The position numbers and the translations under genes are program-made. 64,000 nt of DNA from Nocardioidaceae bacterium (lineage in GTDB: Bacteria; Actinomycetota; Actinomycetes; Propionibacteriales; Nocardioidaceae): contig CP076053.1 in assembly GCA_018672315.1 (NCBI GenBank), positions 682,001-746,000 on the forward strand, given 5' to 3'. Within the stretch, counting starts at the first letter, position 1. Every line of letters starts with the position of its first letter. Below are positions 56,222 to 64,000 of this stretch, in pieces. A model generated the notes under the pieces. That model was given only the letters and a program-made list of their open reading frames with translations. It did not search any database and was not told where the DNA came from.

Positions 56222-57112
56222 GTGCTCTCCTCGCTCCGGCTCGTGCGCGCGATGGCCGTCGCGGCCATGGCCGTGCTGGTGATGGCGGTGATGGCCGTTC
56301 TCGTCCCGGGCACGCCCTCGGTGGCCGTGGAGACCCCGTCACCGGTGCCCTCGACGGCGTCGCCCGAAGCGACGGAGACGGCGGAGGCGGCGGTGTCGCC
56401 CGAGACGGGTGACTGCTGGGCCTACGGGTTCCGCGCGGCCGTCGCCGCGACCGGCACCGTGCCGGTGCAGCGGCCCGTGCCGTGCGGAAGCGACCACACC
56501 GCGACCACGCTGGCCGTCGGCGGGCTCGCTGCGTACGCCGACGGCCACCTCCTCGCCCTCGACGCCCCGGCGGTGCAGGCCGACGCGGCGCGGTCGTGCG
56601 AGGCGACGTTCGACGACCGCGTCGGCGGCACCGAACGCACCCGGTCACTGACCCTGCTGCGACCGGTCTGGGTGCTTCCGAGCTTCGAGGCGTACCTGGA
56701 GGGCGCGTCCTGGTTCCGCTGCGACGTCGTTCTGCTCGGCCGCGAGGGACGACTCGCTCCGCTGCCCGGCGGGATCCGCGGCGCGCTGGACGGCGCGGCC
56801 GTCCCGCCGCGTCGCGTGGGTCGCTGCTCGACGGGCGTGCCTGGCGCGGAACGCTCGCGCGAGGTCGTCTGCAGCAGGGCGCACCGCTGGCGTGCGGTCG
56901 CGGCAGTGCCGGTCGCGCCGGCAGGGGCCAGGGGTGAGCAGGCGTCGTACCCGGGACGCGGCGCCGTCGCCGCCACGACCCGCACGGCGTGCGAGCGCGT
57001 CGCGCAGCGAGAGCAGGGCACGGTGCGATTCCGCTACAGCGCACAGTTTCCGTCGCGGGGCGAGTGGAACGACGGGCGTCGTCTGGGCACGTGCTGGCTG
57101 CCCTCCCGCTAA
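56222..57112 (+). CDS. Septum_form-like secreted protein, copy 2 (divergent)
   Basis: A 296-residue exported protein. A long Met/Val-rich signal or anchor (RAMAVAAMAVLVMAVMAVLVPG) is followed by a Thr/Pro/Glu linker. A Cys-rich domain resembles the previous gene: 'CGSDHTATTLAVG', 'SCEATFDDRVGG', 'ASWFRCDVVLLG', 'VVCSRAHRWRAV', 'GTCWLP'. There is no lipobox Cys, so it is probably secreted or membrane-anchored rather than lipidated. The pair likely arose by duplication and acts at the cell envelope. Confidence 0.76.
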   Translation: MLSSLRLVRAMAVAAMAVLVMAVMAVLVPGTPSVAVETPSPVPSTASPEATETAEAAVSPETGDCWAYGFRAAVAATGTVPVQRPVPCGSDHTATTLAVGGLAAYADGHLLALDAPAVQADAARSCEATFDDRVGGTERTRSLTLLRPVWVLPSFEAYLEGASWFRCDVVLLGREGRLAPLPGGIRGALDGAAVPPRRVGRCSTGVPGAERSREVVCSRAHRWRAVAAVPVAPAGARGEQASYPGRGAVAATTRTACERVAQREQGTVRFRYSAQFPSRGEWNDGRRLGTCWLPSR

Positions 57113-57118
57113 GGGGTT

Positions 57119-57163
57119 ACTTCCCCCGAGAGGTCACTTCCCGCGAGAGGTCACTTCCCGCGA
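57119..57163. repeat. 17-bp repeat array A (forward)
   Basis: Units ACTTCCCCCGAGAGGTC (57119-57135) and ACTTCCCGCGAGAGGTC (57136-57152), plus a partial third, follow in direct tandem right after the Septum_form copy 2 stop and before the SDR gene. The 17-bp phase is exact. Confidence 0.85.
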
Positions 57164-57213
57164 AGCGCGTTCCTGCCCGGATAGCCGACCGGCGTGCCGG
57201 GCACAGGTGGGTC

Positions 57214-57903
57214 ATGGATCTGGATGGAGCACGTGTGCTGGTGGCCGGCGCGACCGGTGAGCTGGGTGGGGCGCTGACGACGGCGCTGCTCGAGAAGAAC
57301 GCGAAGGTGGTGCCTGGCGGGCGGGACGCCGACCGGCTCACGGACGTCGCCGAGCGGTGCGGTACCGAGGGCGTACGCTTCGACGCCGTCGACGTCGACT
57401 CCTGCCGCGCTGCGGTCGACCAGGCCGCCGACCAGCTGGGCGGCCTCGACGCGATCGTCGTGACCGTCGGCAACGCAGGCTTCGGCCCCGCGCTCGACAC
57501 CGAAGCGGCGGTGACCGAGGAGCTCTTCGCGGTCAACGTGCTCGCACCTATCTCGCTCGTACGCGCCGCCGCGCCGCACCTTGCGGAGAAGGGCACGGTC
57601 GCGGTTTTCTCCGCGATCCTCGCCGACATGCCGACTGCAGGCATGGCCGACTACTCGGCGGCGAAGTCGGCCCTCTCGGTCTGGCTCCAGGTGCTGCGTC
57701 GGGAGAACCGCAAGAAGCTGCGGGTGCTCGACATCCGGCCGCCGCACCTCGATACCGGGCTGGAGCAGCGCGCGATGGGGGCCGAGCCGCCGAAGATGCC
57801 CGACCCGATGCCTGCTGGGAAGGTTGTCGAGCAGGTCGTCGAGGCTCTCGCCGGGGATGCCACCGAGATCAAGATGGACAGCGGGGAGCTCACCACCTCC
57901 TGA
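57214..57903 (+). CDS. Short-chain dehydrogenase/reductase
   Basis: A 229-residue classical SDR. Rossmann motif 'VLVAGATGELGGAL' (GATGxxG, residues about 11-17), 'VVTVGNAGFGPAL' in place of NNAG, catalytic Ser in 'VFSAILADMP' and the YSAAK motif. The P-loop acidic/basic residues after beta-2 (GGRDADRL) suggest NADP preference. ATG 57214 has AGGTGG 3-4 nt upstream. It is a lone gene, bracketed by inverted and direct 17-bp repeat arrays; substrate unknown. Confidence 0.85.
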   Translation: MDLDGARVLVAGATGELGGALTTALLEKNAKVVPGGRDADRLTDVAERCGTEGVRFDAVDVDSCRAAVDQAADQLGGLDAIVVTVGNAGFGPALDTEAAVTEELFAVNVLAPISLVRAAAPHLAEKGTVAVFSAILADMPTAGMADYSAAKSALSVWLQVLRRENRKKLRVLDIRPPHLDTGLEQRAMGAEPPKMPDPMPAGKVVEQVVEALAGDATEIKMDSGELTTS

Positions 57904-57904
57904 C

Positions 57905-57967
57905 ACCGCGAGAGGTCAGTTCTCGCGAGACGTCGGTTCTCGCGAGAGGTCGACTCTCGCGAGGCTC
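57905..57967. repeat. 17-bp repeat array B (forward, degenerate)
   Basis: Starting 2 bp after the SDR stop, units AGTTCTCGCGAGACGTC (57918-57934) and GGTTCTCGCGAGAGGTC (57935-57951) are preceded and followed by partial units, in the same orientation and 17-bp phase as array A. The core TTCTCGCGAGA is palindromic. Confidence 0.85.
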
Positions 57968-58027
57968 TTGGGCGATCGACGCCGCCGGGCGGGGTGGCAT
58001 GGGTCGTACGCATCGGACATGTCAGCG

Positions 58028-58129
58028 TCAGTCCCGCGAGAACTGACCTCTCGCCGAAAGTGACCTCTCGCGGGAACTGACCCCTCGCCGAAAGGGACCC
58101 CTCGCGGGAAGTGACCCCTCGGGGGAGGC
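58028..58129. repeat. 17-bp repeat array C (reverse orientation)
   Basis: Six consecutive 17-bp units: a degenerate one (58028-58044), then GACCTCTCGCCGAAAGT, GACCTCTCGCGGGAACT, GACCCCTCGCCGAAAGG, GACCCCTCGCGGGAAGT and GACCCCTCGGGGGAGGC. They are the reverse complement of the array A unit. The array ends 7 bp before the era stop codon, filling the era-SDR gap. Confidence 0.88.
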
Positions 58130-58136
58130 GCGAGGG

Positions 58137-59105
58137 TCAGAAGCCCAGGCGGCGCAGCTGCTTGGGGTCGCGCTGCCAGTCCTTGGCGACCTTGACGCGC
58201 AGGTCGAGGTGCACCGGGGTGCCCAGCAGCGCCGTGATCTGCTGCCTGGCCTCGGACCCCACTTCCTTCAGTCGCGACCCGCCCTTGCCGATCACGATGC
58301 CCTTCTGGGAGTCGCGCTCGACGAAGAGGTGGGCGTAGACGTCGAGCAGCGGCTTGTCCTCGGGGCGGCCCTCGCGCAGCGTCATCTCCTCGACGACGAC
58401 GGCGATCGAGTGCGGCAGCTCGTCGCGTACGCCCTCCAGCGCCGCCTCGCGGACGAGCTCGGCGACCAGCTGCTCCTCGGGGGCGTCGGTGAGGTCGCCG
58501 TCGGGGTAGAGCGGAGGCCCCTCGGGGAGCATGCCGAGCAGCAGGTCCGAGAGCAGCGCCACCTGCTCACCCTCCAGTGCCGAGACGGGCACGATCTCGG
58601 CCCACTCGGTGCCGGTCTCCTCACCGAGCGCCTGCACGGCCAGCAACTGCTCGCCGATCTGGTCCGGTGTGGCTGCATCGGTCTTCGTCACCACGGCCAC
58701 GCGCGGGCCGCGGCGCACCTTCGCGAGCTCGGAGACCAGGAACCTGTCGCCCGGCCCGATCTTCTCGTCGGCGGGGAAGCACACCGCGACGACGTCGACC
58801 TCGGACCACGTGGAGTGGACGAGGTCGTTGAGCCGTTCGCCGAGCAGCGTGCGCGGGCGGTGCAGGCCGGGGGTGTCGACCAGCACCAGCTGCCCGTCGG
58901 GTCGGTGCACGATGCCGCGTACGACCGTGCGGGTCGTCTGCGGCTTGGAGGAGGTGATCGCGACCTTGGTGCCGACCAGCGCGTTGGTCAGGGTCGATTT
59001 GCCGACGTTCGGGCGCCCGACGAAGCAGGCGAAGCCCGACCGGTGTCCTTCGTACGACGGCATCTCCGGCGGTGGTGCAGCAGGTCCGCGGGGTCCGGGT
59101 GTCAT
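58137..59105 (-). CDS. era: GTPase Era
   Basis: A 322-residue ribosome-assembly GTPase acting on 16S rRNA 3' end maturation. G1 GRPNVGKST, G2 region 'QTTRTVVRG', G3 DTPG, G4 TKTD (VVTKTDAA), G5 VSAL, and a C-terminal KH domain with 'IVIGKGGSRLKEVGSEARQQI'. An N-terminal Pro-rich extension of about 20 residues is present. Its ATG overlaps the SIP-type gene stop (ATGA). Part of the conserved phoH-ybeY-corC-era block. Confidence 0.97.
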   Translation of the reverse strand: MTPGPRGPAAPPPEMPSYEGHRSGFACFVGRPNVGKSTLTNALVGTKVAITSSKPQTTRTVVRGIVHRPDGQLVLVDTPGLHRPRTLLGERLNDLVHSTWSEVDVVAVCFPADEKIGPGDRFLVSELAKVRRGPRVAVVTKTDAATPDQIGEQLLAVQALGEETGTEWAEIVPVSALEGEQVALLSDLLLGMLPEGPPLYPDGDLTDAPEEQLVAELVREAALEGVRDELPHSIAVVVEEMTLREGRPEDKPLLDVYAHLFVERDSQKGIVIGKGGSRLKEVGSEARQQITALLGTPVHLDLRVKVAKDWQRDPKQLRRLGF

Positions 59106-59920
59106 CGCGTGTCCTTGTCGTCGCGGGCCTCGTCGCGAGCCTCGTCGTACTCGGCCCAGATCTCCTCGTCGGACTTGCCGAGCGCCTTGCCCCGCGCGTA
59201 GATGGGGCCGGGGTCGACGGCGCGACGCTGCCGCCCGCGGGTGGCGGACCAGTAGCCCATGACATCGAGCCGGTCGCCGCTCCAGCCGAGCTCGCGCCGC
59301 GCGTGCGTACGGATGCGCCGCATCTGCGCGGACTCCCCCGCCATCCAGAAGTAGCCGGGCCCCTCGGGCCAGGTCAGGCCGGCGACGAGGTCAGCGAGTC
59401 CCGACTGCTCGACGTCGGGTGGAGACGACCAGAGCGCCTGCATCGTGCCGGGCAGGTAGTCGGGCAGGGCGTCAGCGGGCTCGGGTGACTCGACGTACGC
59501 GGTCACCGGCACCGTGGGCGCGAGGTTCGCGAGGGTCTCCCCGATGCGTGCCATGGCCGGGAGACCGGTGAGGTCGCCGGCGAGCACGACCCATCCGGCG
59601 TCCTCCGGCAGGGCGAAGGAGCCCTTGGCCGAGGAGATGCCGACCTCGTCGCCGACGCAGTCCCCTGCCGCCCAGTCGGTGACCAGGCCGTGCTCGTGCA
59701 CGACCACGTCGAGCACCATGGTCGAGGTCGCGGGGTCGAAGGTCCGCACCGTGTAGTAGCGGGTCTGGAACTGACCCGGCACGGTCAGCGCGACCCACTC
59801 GTCCGGGACACCGGTGGTGGTGAAGCCGCCCAGCTCGCCGATGACGAGACGGACGAGGTGGGCGGAGAGCTGCTCGCGCTGCACCACGCGCCCGGCATGC
59901 TGGCCCGGCCTGACGCTCAT
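59102..59920 (-). CDS. Siderophore-interacting FAD-binding protein
   Basis: A 272-residue flavin reductase of the SIP/ViuB family. FAD-binding 'RYYTVRTFDPATSTMVLDVVVHEHG', 'WAAGDCVGDEVGISSAKGSFALPEDAGWVVLAGDLTGLPAMARI' and C-terminal 'WMAGESAQMRRIRTHARRELG...GYWSATRG' are classic. Such enzymes release iron from ferric siderophores. It is transcriptionally and translationally coupled to era. Iron acquisition context elsewhere in the window is absent. Confidence 0.93.
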   Translation of the reverse strand: MSVRPGQHAGRVVQREQLSAHLVRLVIGELGGFTTTGVPDEWVALTVPGQFQTRYYTVRTFDPATSTMVLDVVVHEHGLVTDWAAGDCVGDEVGISSAKGSFALPEDAGWVVLAGDLTGLPAMARIGETLANLAPTVPVTAYVESPEPADALPDYLPGTMQALWSSPPDVEQSGLADLVAGLTWPEGPGYFWMAGESAQMRRIRTHARRELGWSGDRLDVMGYWSATRGRQRRAVDPGPIYARGKALGKSDEEIWAEYDEARDEARDDKDTR

Positions 59921-59927
59921 CGGGCGC

Positions 59928-60326
59928 TCACGTGGTCACCGTGGCGCGCAGGTCGCCCGTCGCCGTCACCGCGTGCACGGGACAGCCGTCACCTGCGAGG
60001 TCGCGGGTCACGGCGACGTCGGCGTCACCCGGGCCGCCGTCGCCGTCGTCGAGCACGACGACGGCTTCCAGGCCGCGGGCCCCGCTGGCCACGGCCATCG
60101 CCACCGCGACCTGGGCGGCCGTCGCGGAGAACGACGGCAGCTCCACGGTCGCGGAGGCGTACGTGCGTCCGTCGAGGTCGCGCACGGCGGCACCCTGGGC
60201 GGCACGCGTACGCGCCCGGGCGGACCGGGCCAGCGTCACGAGCTTGGCGTCCTCGGGGTCCTCGAGACGACCGGCATCCGTGGAGGGTGCAGGCTGCCCT
60301 GCCGACTGCGGTGCGGGATCTGCCAT
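59928..60326 (-). CDS. Cytidine-deaminase-like conserved protein
   Basis: A 132-residue cytosolic protein located between corC and era, the position of the cytidine-deaminase-like Rv2365c of mycobacteria. The core 'LVTLARSARARTRAAQGAAVRDLDGRTYASATVELPSFSATAAQVAVAMAVASG' follows the deaminase fold, but the zinc-binding HAE and PCxxC motifs are missing: no His or Cys cluster is seen. It is therefore probably not a working cytidine deaminase. Role unknown; gene order conserved. Confidence 0.7.
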   Translation of the reverse strand: MADPAPQSAGQPAPSTDAGRLEDPEDAKLVTLARSARARTRAAQGAAVRDLDGRTYASATVELPSFSATAAQVAVAMAVASGARGLEAVVVLDDGDGGPGDADVAVTRDLAGDGCPVHAVTATGDLRATVTT

Positions 60327-60331
60327 GCGGC

Positions 60332-61693
60332 TCAGCGTAGGACCCCGCGCGACTCGCTCTCCTCGACGGGCACTGCGTCCCCGCCGGCCCTGTGCACCCG
60401 GGCGGTCCCGTCGACCGCGCCTGCCACCTCGGGGTCGGGAAGCACCGTGATCAGCACGGTGGCGACCTGGTTGCGGCGTCCACCGGTGGACTCGACCTCG
60501 AACCGGAGCCCGTGCGCCTCGACGACCGAGCCCGCGATCGGCACCTTGCCGAGGTGCTTGGCCATGAGACCACCGACGGTCTCCACGTCCTCCTCCTCGA
60601 CCTCGACGCCCACAGCGTCGAGCAGGTCGTCGACGGGCAGGCGCGAGGTGACGCGGTGCCGACCGTCGTCGAGGTGCTCGAGCACGGGCTGCGCGGCGTC
60701 GTACTCGTCGGTGATCTCGCCGACGATCTCCTCGAGGATGTCCTCGATGGTGACGAGTCCGGCGGTGCCGCCGTACTCGTCGACGACGACCGCGAGGTGC
60801 GTACGCTCCGCCTGCATCTCCCGCAGCAGCGCGTCCACGGGCTTGGAGTCCGGCACCCAGGTCACGGGCCGCATCACCGAGTCGACCTTCTCGGTGGACT
60901 CGGCGTCGCGGTTGTCGAAGACACGCTTGGTGACGTCCTTGAGGTAGGCGACGCCGACGACGGAGTCGAGGTTGTCGCCGATGACGGGGATGCGGGAGAA
61001 GCCCGAGCGCAGACCGAGGCTCATGGCCTGGCGTAGCGTCTTGTGGCGCTCGATGAAGACCACGTCGGGACGCGGGACCATGACCTCGCGCACCAGGGTG
61101 TCGCCGAGCTCGAAGACCGAGTGGATCATCTGCCGCTCACCGGACTCGATGAGCTGGCTGGCCTCGGCGGCGTCGACGAGCTCACGCAGCTGCGCCTCGG
61201 AGGAGAAGGGGCCCTCCTCGATGCCCTTGCCCGGGGCCAGCACGTTGCCGAGCTTGATGAGCAGCGAGGCGAGCGGGCCGAGCAGGCTGGTCAGGAGCGA
61301 GACCGGACCGGCGGCGAGGAGACCGACGCGCTCGCTGGACTGGCGGCCGAACGTGCGGGGCGCGACCGCGACCACGACGTAGGACAGCACCGCCATGAGC
61401 AGCGCCGTCGCGATCAGACCGATCGGTCCGGCGCCGACGCGTACGGCCGCGATGGTCGCGGTGACGATGCCGCCGACCTCGGTCGCCATGCGCAGCAGCA
61501 GCACGGTGTTGAGGTGGCGCGGCAGGTCGTCCAGCACCGCGACGAGGCGCTTGGCGCCCGCGCGACCCTCGTCGGCGAGGTCCTCGGCCTGGCTTCGCGA
61601 GAGCGCGCTGAACGCGGCGTCCGTGGTGGTGAAGGCGCCGGCTGCCACGACGAGCACGGCGGTCGCGACGATCAGCAGCAGCTCGGCGGTCAT
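60332..61693 (-). CDS. HlyC/CorC family transporter with CBS domains
   Basis: A 453-residue membrane protein. An N-terminal DUF21 membrane domain (about residues 1-180, three to four helices), then two CBS domains (about 215-340; '[20 protein letters not shown]', '[25 protein letters not shown]') and a C-terminal CorC_HlyC domain ('[19 protein letters not shown]'). Members handle Mg2+/Co2+ efflux or cyclic-nucleotide binding. It overlaps ybeY by 4 bp and lies in the phoH-ybeY-corC-era block. Mg2+ transport is inferred from the family. Confidence 0.92.
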   Translation of the reverse strand: MTAELLLIVATAVLVVAAGAFTTTDAAFSALSRSQAEDLADEGRAGAKRLVAVLDDLPRHLNTVLLLRMATEVGGIVTATIAAVRVGAGPIGLIATALLMAVLSYVVVAVAPRTFGRQSSERVGLLAAGPVSLLTSLLGPLASLLIKLGNVLAPGKGIEEGPFSSEAQLRELVDAAEASQLIESGERQMIHSVFELGDTLVREVMVPRPDVVFIERHKTLRQAMSLGLRSGFSRIPVIGDNLDSVVGVAYLKDVTKRVFDNRDAESTEKVDSVMRPVTWVPDSKPVDALLREMQAERTHLAVVVDEYGGTAGLVTIEDILEEIVGEITDEYDAAQPVLEHLDDGRHRVTSRLPVDDLLDAVGVEVEEEDVETVGGLMAKHLGKVPIAGSVVEAHGLRFEVESTGGRRNQVATVLITVLPDPEVAGAVDGTARVHRAGGDAVPVEESESRGVLR

Positions 61694-62306
61694 GAGCTGC
61701 CGCCCTGGGTCGAGGCCGTGGTCGAGGTGGTCGTGGCAGGGAACGCCTCGGGTCCGGCGAGCGGGTCGAAGCCCTCAGGAGTGGTGCCTCCTGCACACCA
61801 CGCCTCGAGCAGCTGGGCCTGGAGCCCGAACATGACGCGGTGCTCCTCGGGTTCGGCGTGGTCGTGCCCGAGGAGGTGCAGGATGCCGTGGGTGACGAGC
61901 AGCTCGACCTCACGGGCGGTCGTGTACGCGGCGTCGCCCTGGGCGCGGACGGTCTCGGCCTGCTGCGCCGCGACGGCCGGGCAGACGACCAGGTCGCCGA
62001 GCACGCCCTCCTCCGGCGACTCACCGGGAGCGGCGGGCCGCAGCTCGTCCATCGGGAACGCGAGCACGTCGGTGGGGCCCTCCTTGCCCATCCACTGCTC
62101 GTTCAGGGCGGCGATGACGTCGGGCTCGACCAGACGGACGGCCAGCTCGGCCTCGGGGTGCACACGCATAACGTGCATGACGTACGCGGCCAGGCGTGCG
62201 ACATCGTCGGGCGACGGAGCACGATCGGCCGGGTCGGCCAGGACACCCGGGTCAGCAGACCCGGGTTCGTCGCCCTCCGGACTGGACTCGTCGAGGACCT
62301 CGATGT

Positions 62307-62310
<4 letters not shown>
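61690..62310 (-). CDS. ybeY: Endoribonuclease YbeY (rRNA maturation factor)
   Basis: A 206-residue zinc metalloprotein for 16S rRNA 3' maturation and ribosome quality control. The metal site [11 protein letters not shown] is complete, and '[21 protein letters not shown]' is the family motif. Extra length comes from an acidic Pro/Asp insert near residues 10-35 and a Ser/Thr tail; both are unusual compared with the 150-residue norm. Overlaps phoH upstream by 4 bp (ATGA). Confidence 0.96.
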
Positions 62311-63368
<1,058 letters not shown>

Positions 63369-63492
63369 GGATGCCCCGAGGGGGCTGCCTCCTGTGTGGG
63401 TGAGCAGGACTGGGCCGTTCTGGCTCTCATGGTACGTAACGCGCGCGCAGGGCCGCTTCTTCCGTCTCGTGGTGCCGCGTACGCGATGCCCC

Positions 63493-63855
63493 TCACCCCG
63501 GCGGCCAGCTCATCGGGCGTCCGCCGAGCACGTGCAGGTGCACGTGGAAGACGCTCTGCCCGATGCCCGCGCCGGTGTTGAAGACGAGCCGGTAACCGCG
63601 CTCGTCGAGGTCGTCGGTCAGGCCCTCGTCGGCGGCGACCTGGTGGGCCGTACGCACGAGGTCGGCGAGCACATCCGGGTCCTCGGCCGCCAGGGCTGCC
63701 GCGTTCTCGTGGTGCTCGCGCGGGATGACCAGCACGTGTGTGGGGGCCTGGGCGTTGATGTCGCGGAACGCTACGCACGCGTCGGTCTCGGCCACGACGT
63801 CCGCGGGGACGTCGCCGGCGACGATCGTGCAGAACAGGCAGTCGGTGTCGCTCAT
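63493..63855 (-). CDS. HIT family nucleotide-binding protein
   Basis: A 120-residue histidine-triad hydrolase/transferase. 'CLFCTIVAGDVPADVVAETDACVAFRDINAQAPTHVLVIPREHH' and the triad motif VFHVHLHVLGG are clear; Cys residues near the N-terminus (CLFC) resemble the zinc site of Hint proteins. ATG 63855 was chosen over the longer upstream start since the HIT fold begins there. Activity on AMP-lysine or similar adenylates is inferred from the family. Confidence 0.92.
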   Translation of the reverse strand: MSDTDCLFCTIVAGDVPADVVAETDACVAFRDINAQAPTHVLVIPREHHENAAALAAEDPDVLADLVRTAHQVAADEGLTDDLDERGYRLVFNTGAGIGQSVFHVHLHVLGGRPMSWPPG

Positions 63856-63956
63856 GTCCCCCAGCCTGCCCATCCGCTCGCCGAGAAGTCGAGCGGCGGT
63901 GTCAACCGCAGCGGCCGGCAACGCGTGGTGGTCACGGAGAGCGGGAGGAGATCGCA

Positions 63957-64000
63957 GTGTCGTACGCGCCGGCAGTGAGCGCTCCGTCGTGGAGCAGGAC
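63957..64000 (+). CDS. Unidentified gene, 5' end only
   Basis: GTG 63957 has GGAGGAG 6 nt upstream and opens a frame running to the window end (VSYAPAVSAPSWSR). The Shine-Dalgarno match is strong, so a gene probably begins here, but 14 codons give no family information. Confidence 0.4.
   Translation, partial: MSYAPAVSAPSWSR

Noticed and set aside
57119-58129. Possibility that the 17-bp repeats are a CRISPR array
   Set aside because: Units are contiguous with no unique spacers, and no cas genes are near.

Overview
The window is a very GC-rich (about 70%) chromosomal stretch from an actinomycete. The gene content (DUF3145, Septum_form-type proteins, standalone PhoH/YbeY/CorC/Era block, DnaG next to Dgt, GlyRS next to Zur, many GTG starts and GTGA/ATGA overlaps) fits Actinomycetota. 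My best guess is a Nocardioides-like member of the Propionibacteriales, but the genus cannot be fixed from this sequence alone. I see no phage, plasmid, IS element or CRISPR array. Coding density is high and no gene-free stretch exceeds about 300 bases.

Layout. Positions 1-1650: end of a branched-chain amino acid ABC permease and its binding protein, closed by a strong terminator. 1.7-10.5 kb: alpha/beta hydrolase, orphan acyl carrier protein, TPM-like membrane protein with long coiled coils, DUF3145, DEAD-box helicase and two tandem formate/nitrite-transporter (FNT) family genes. 10.6-18.9 kb: membrane acyltransferase, S9 oligopeptidase, inositol-phosphatase-family enzyme, GNAT, gluconokinase, succinate-semialdehyde dehydrogenase and a DUF808 membrane protein. 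19.0-26.0 kb: a lipid-oxidation region with two di-iron desaturase systems. One is a single polypeptide (desaturase + flavin reductase + ferredoxin). The other is a split reductase/desaturase pair divergent from a PucR-type regulator. A tRNA-Ile2 lies between them. 26.0-32.6 kb: hybrid sensor kinase, PIG-L deacetylase, MscS channel, SulP transporter and tRNA-Asn.

32.7-41.4 kb is a minus-strand information-processing block (PH-like protein, DnaG, dGTPase, secreted SH3 protein, DusB, lipoprotein, GlyRS). 41.5-45.2 kb is a zinc-uptake operon znuA-znuC-znuB-zur with a Fur-family palindrome at its head. 45.4-53.8 kb holds UppS, RecO, two membrane sensor kinases, a hydrolase and LeuA. LeuA is preceded by a leucine-codon leader peptide and mutually exclusive RNA pairings. 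54.0-58.1 kb holds a hypothetical gene, a flavodoxin-fold reductase, two related secreted Septum_form-like proteins, and an SDR gene bracketed by arrays of a 17-bp repeat. 58.1-63.9 kb is the conserved block Era, SIP-type flavin reductase, cytidine-deaminase-like protein, CorC, YbeY, PhoH and HIT.

Themes: membrane-lipid remodelling (two desaturase systems, ACP, PIG-L, UppS, mechanosensitive channel), cell-envelope sensing (three histidine kinases), zinc homeostasis, and the ribosome/tRNA maturation block (Era, YbeY, GlyRS, DusB, two tRNAs). Several plus-strand genes look leaderless, with a TANNNT -10 box ending exactly 6 nt before the start codon. The most unusual structures are the 17-bp repeat arrays around the SDR gene (57.1-58.1 kb), the fused desaturase and the long hairpin downstream of it, and the leuA leader.
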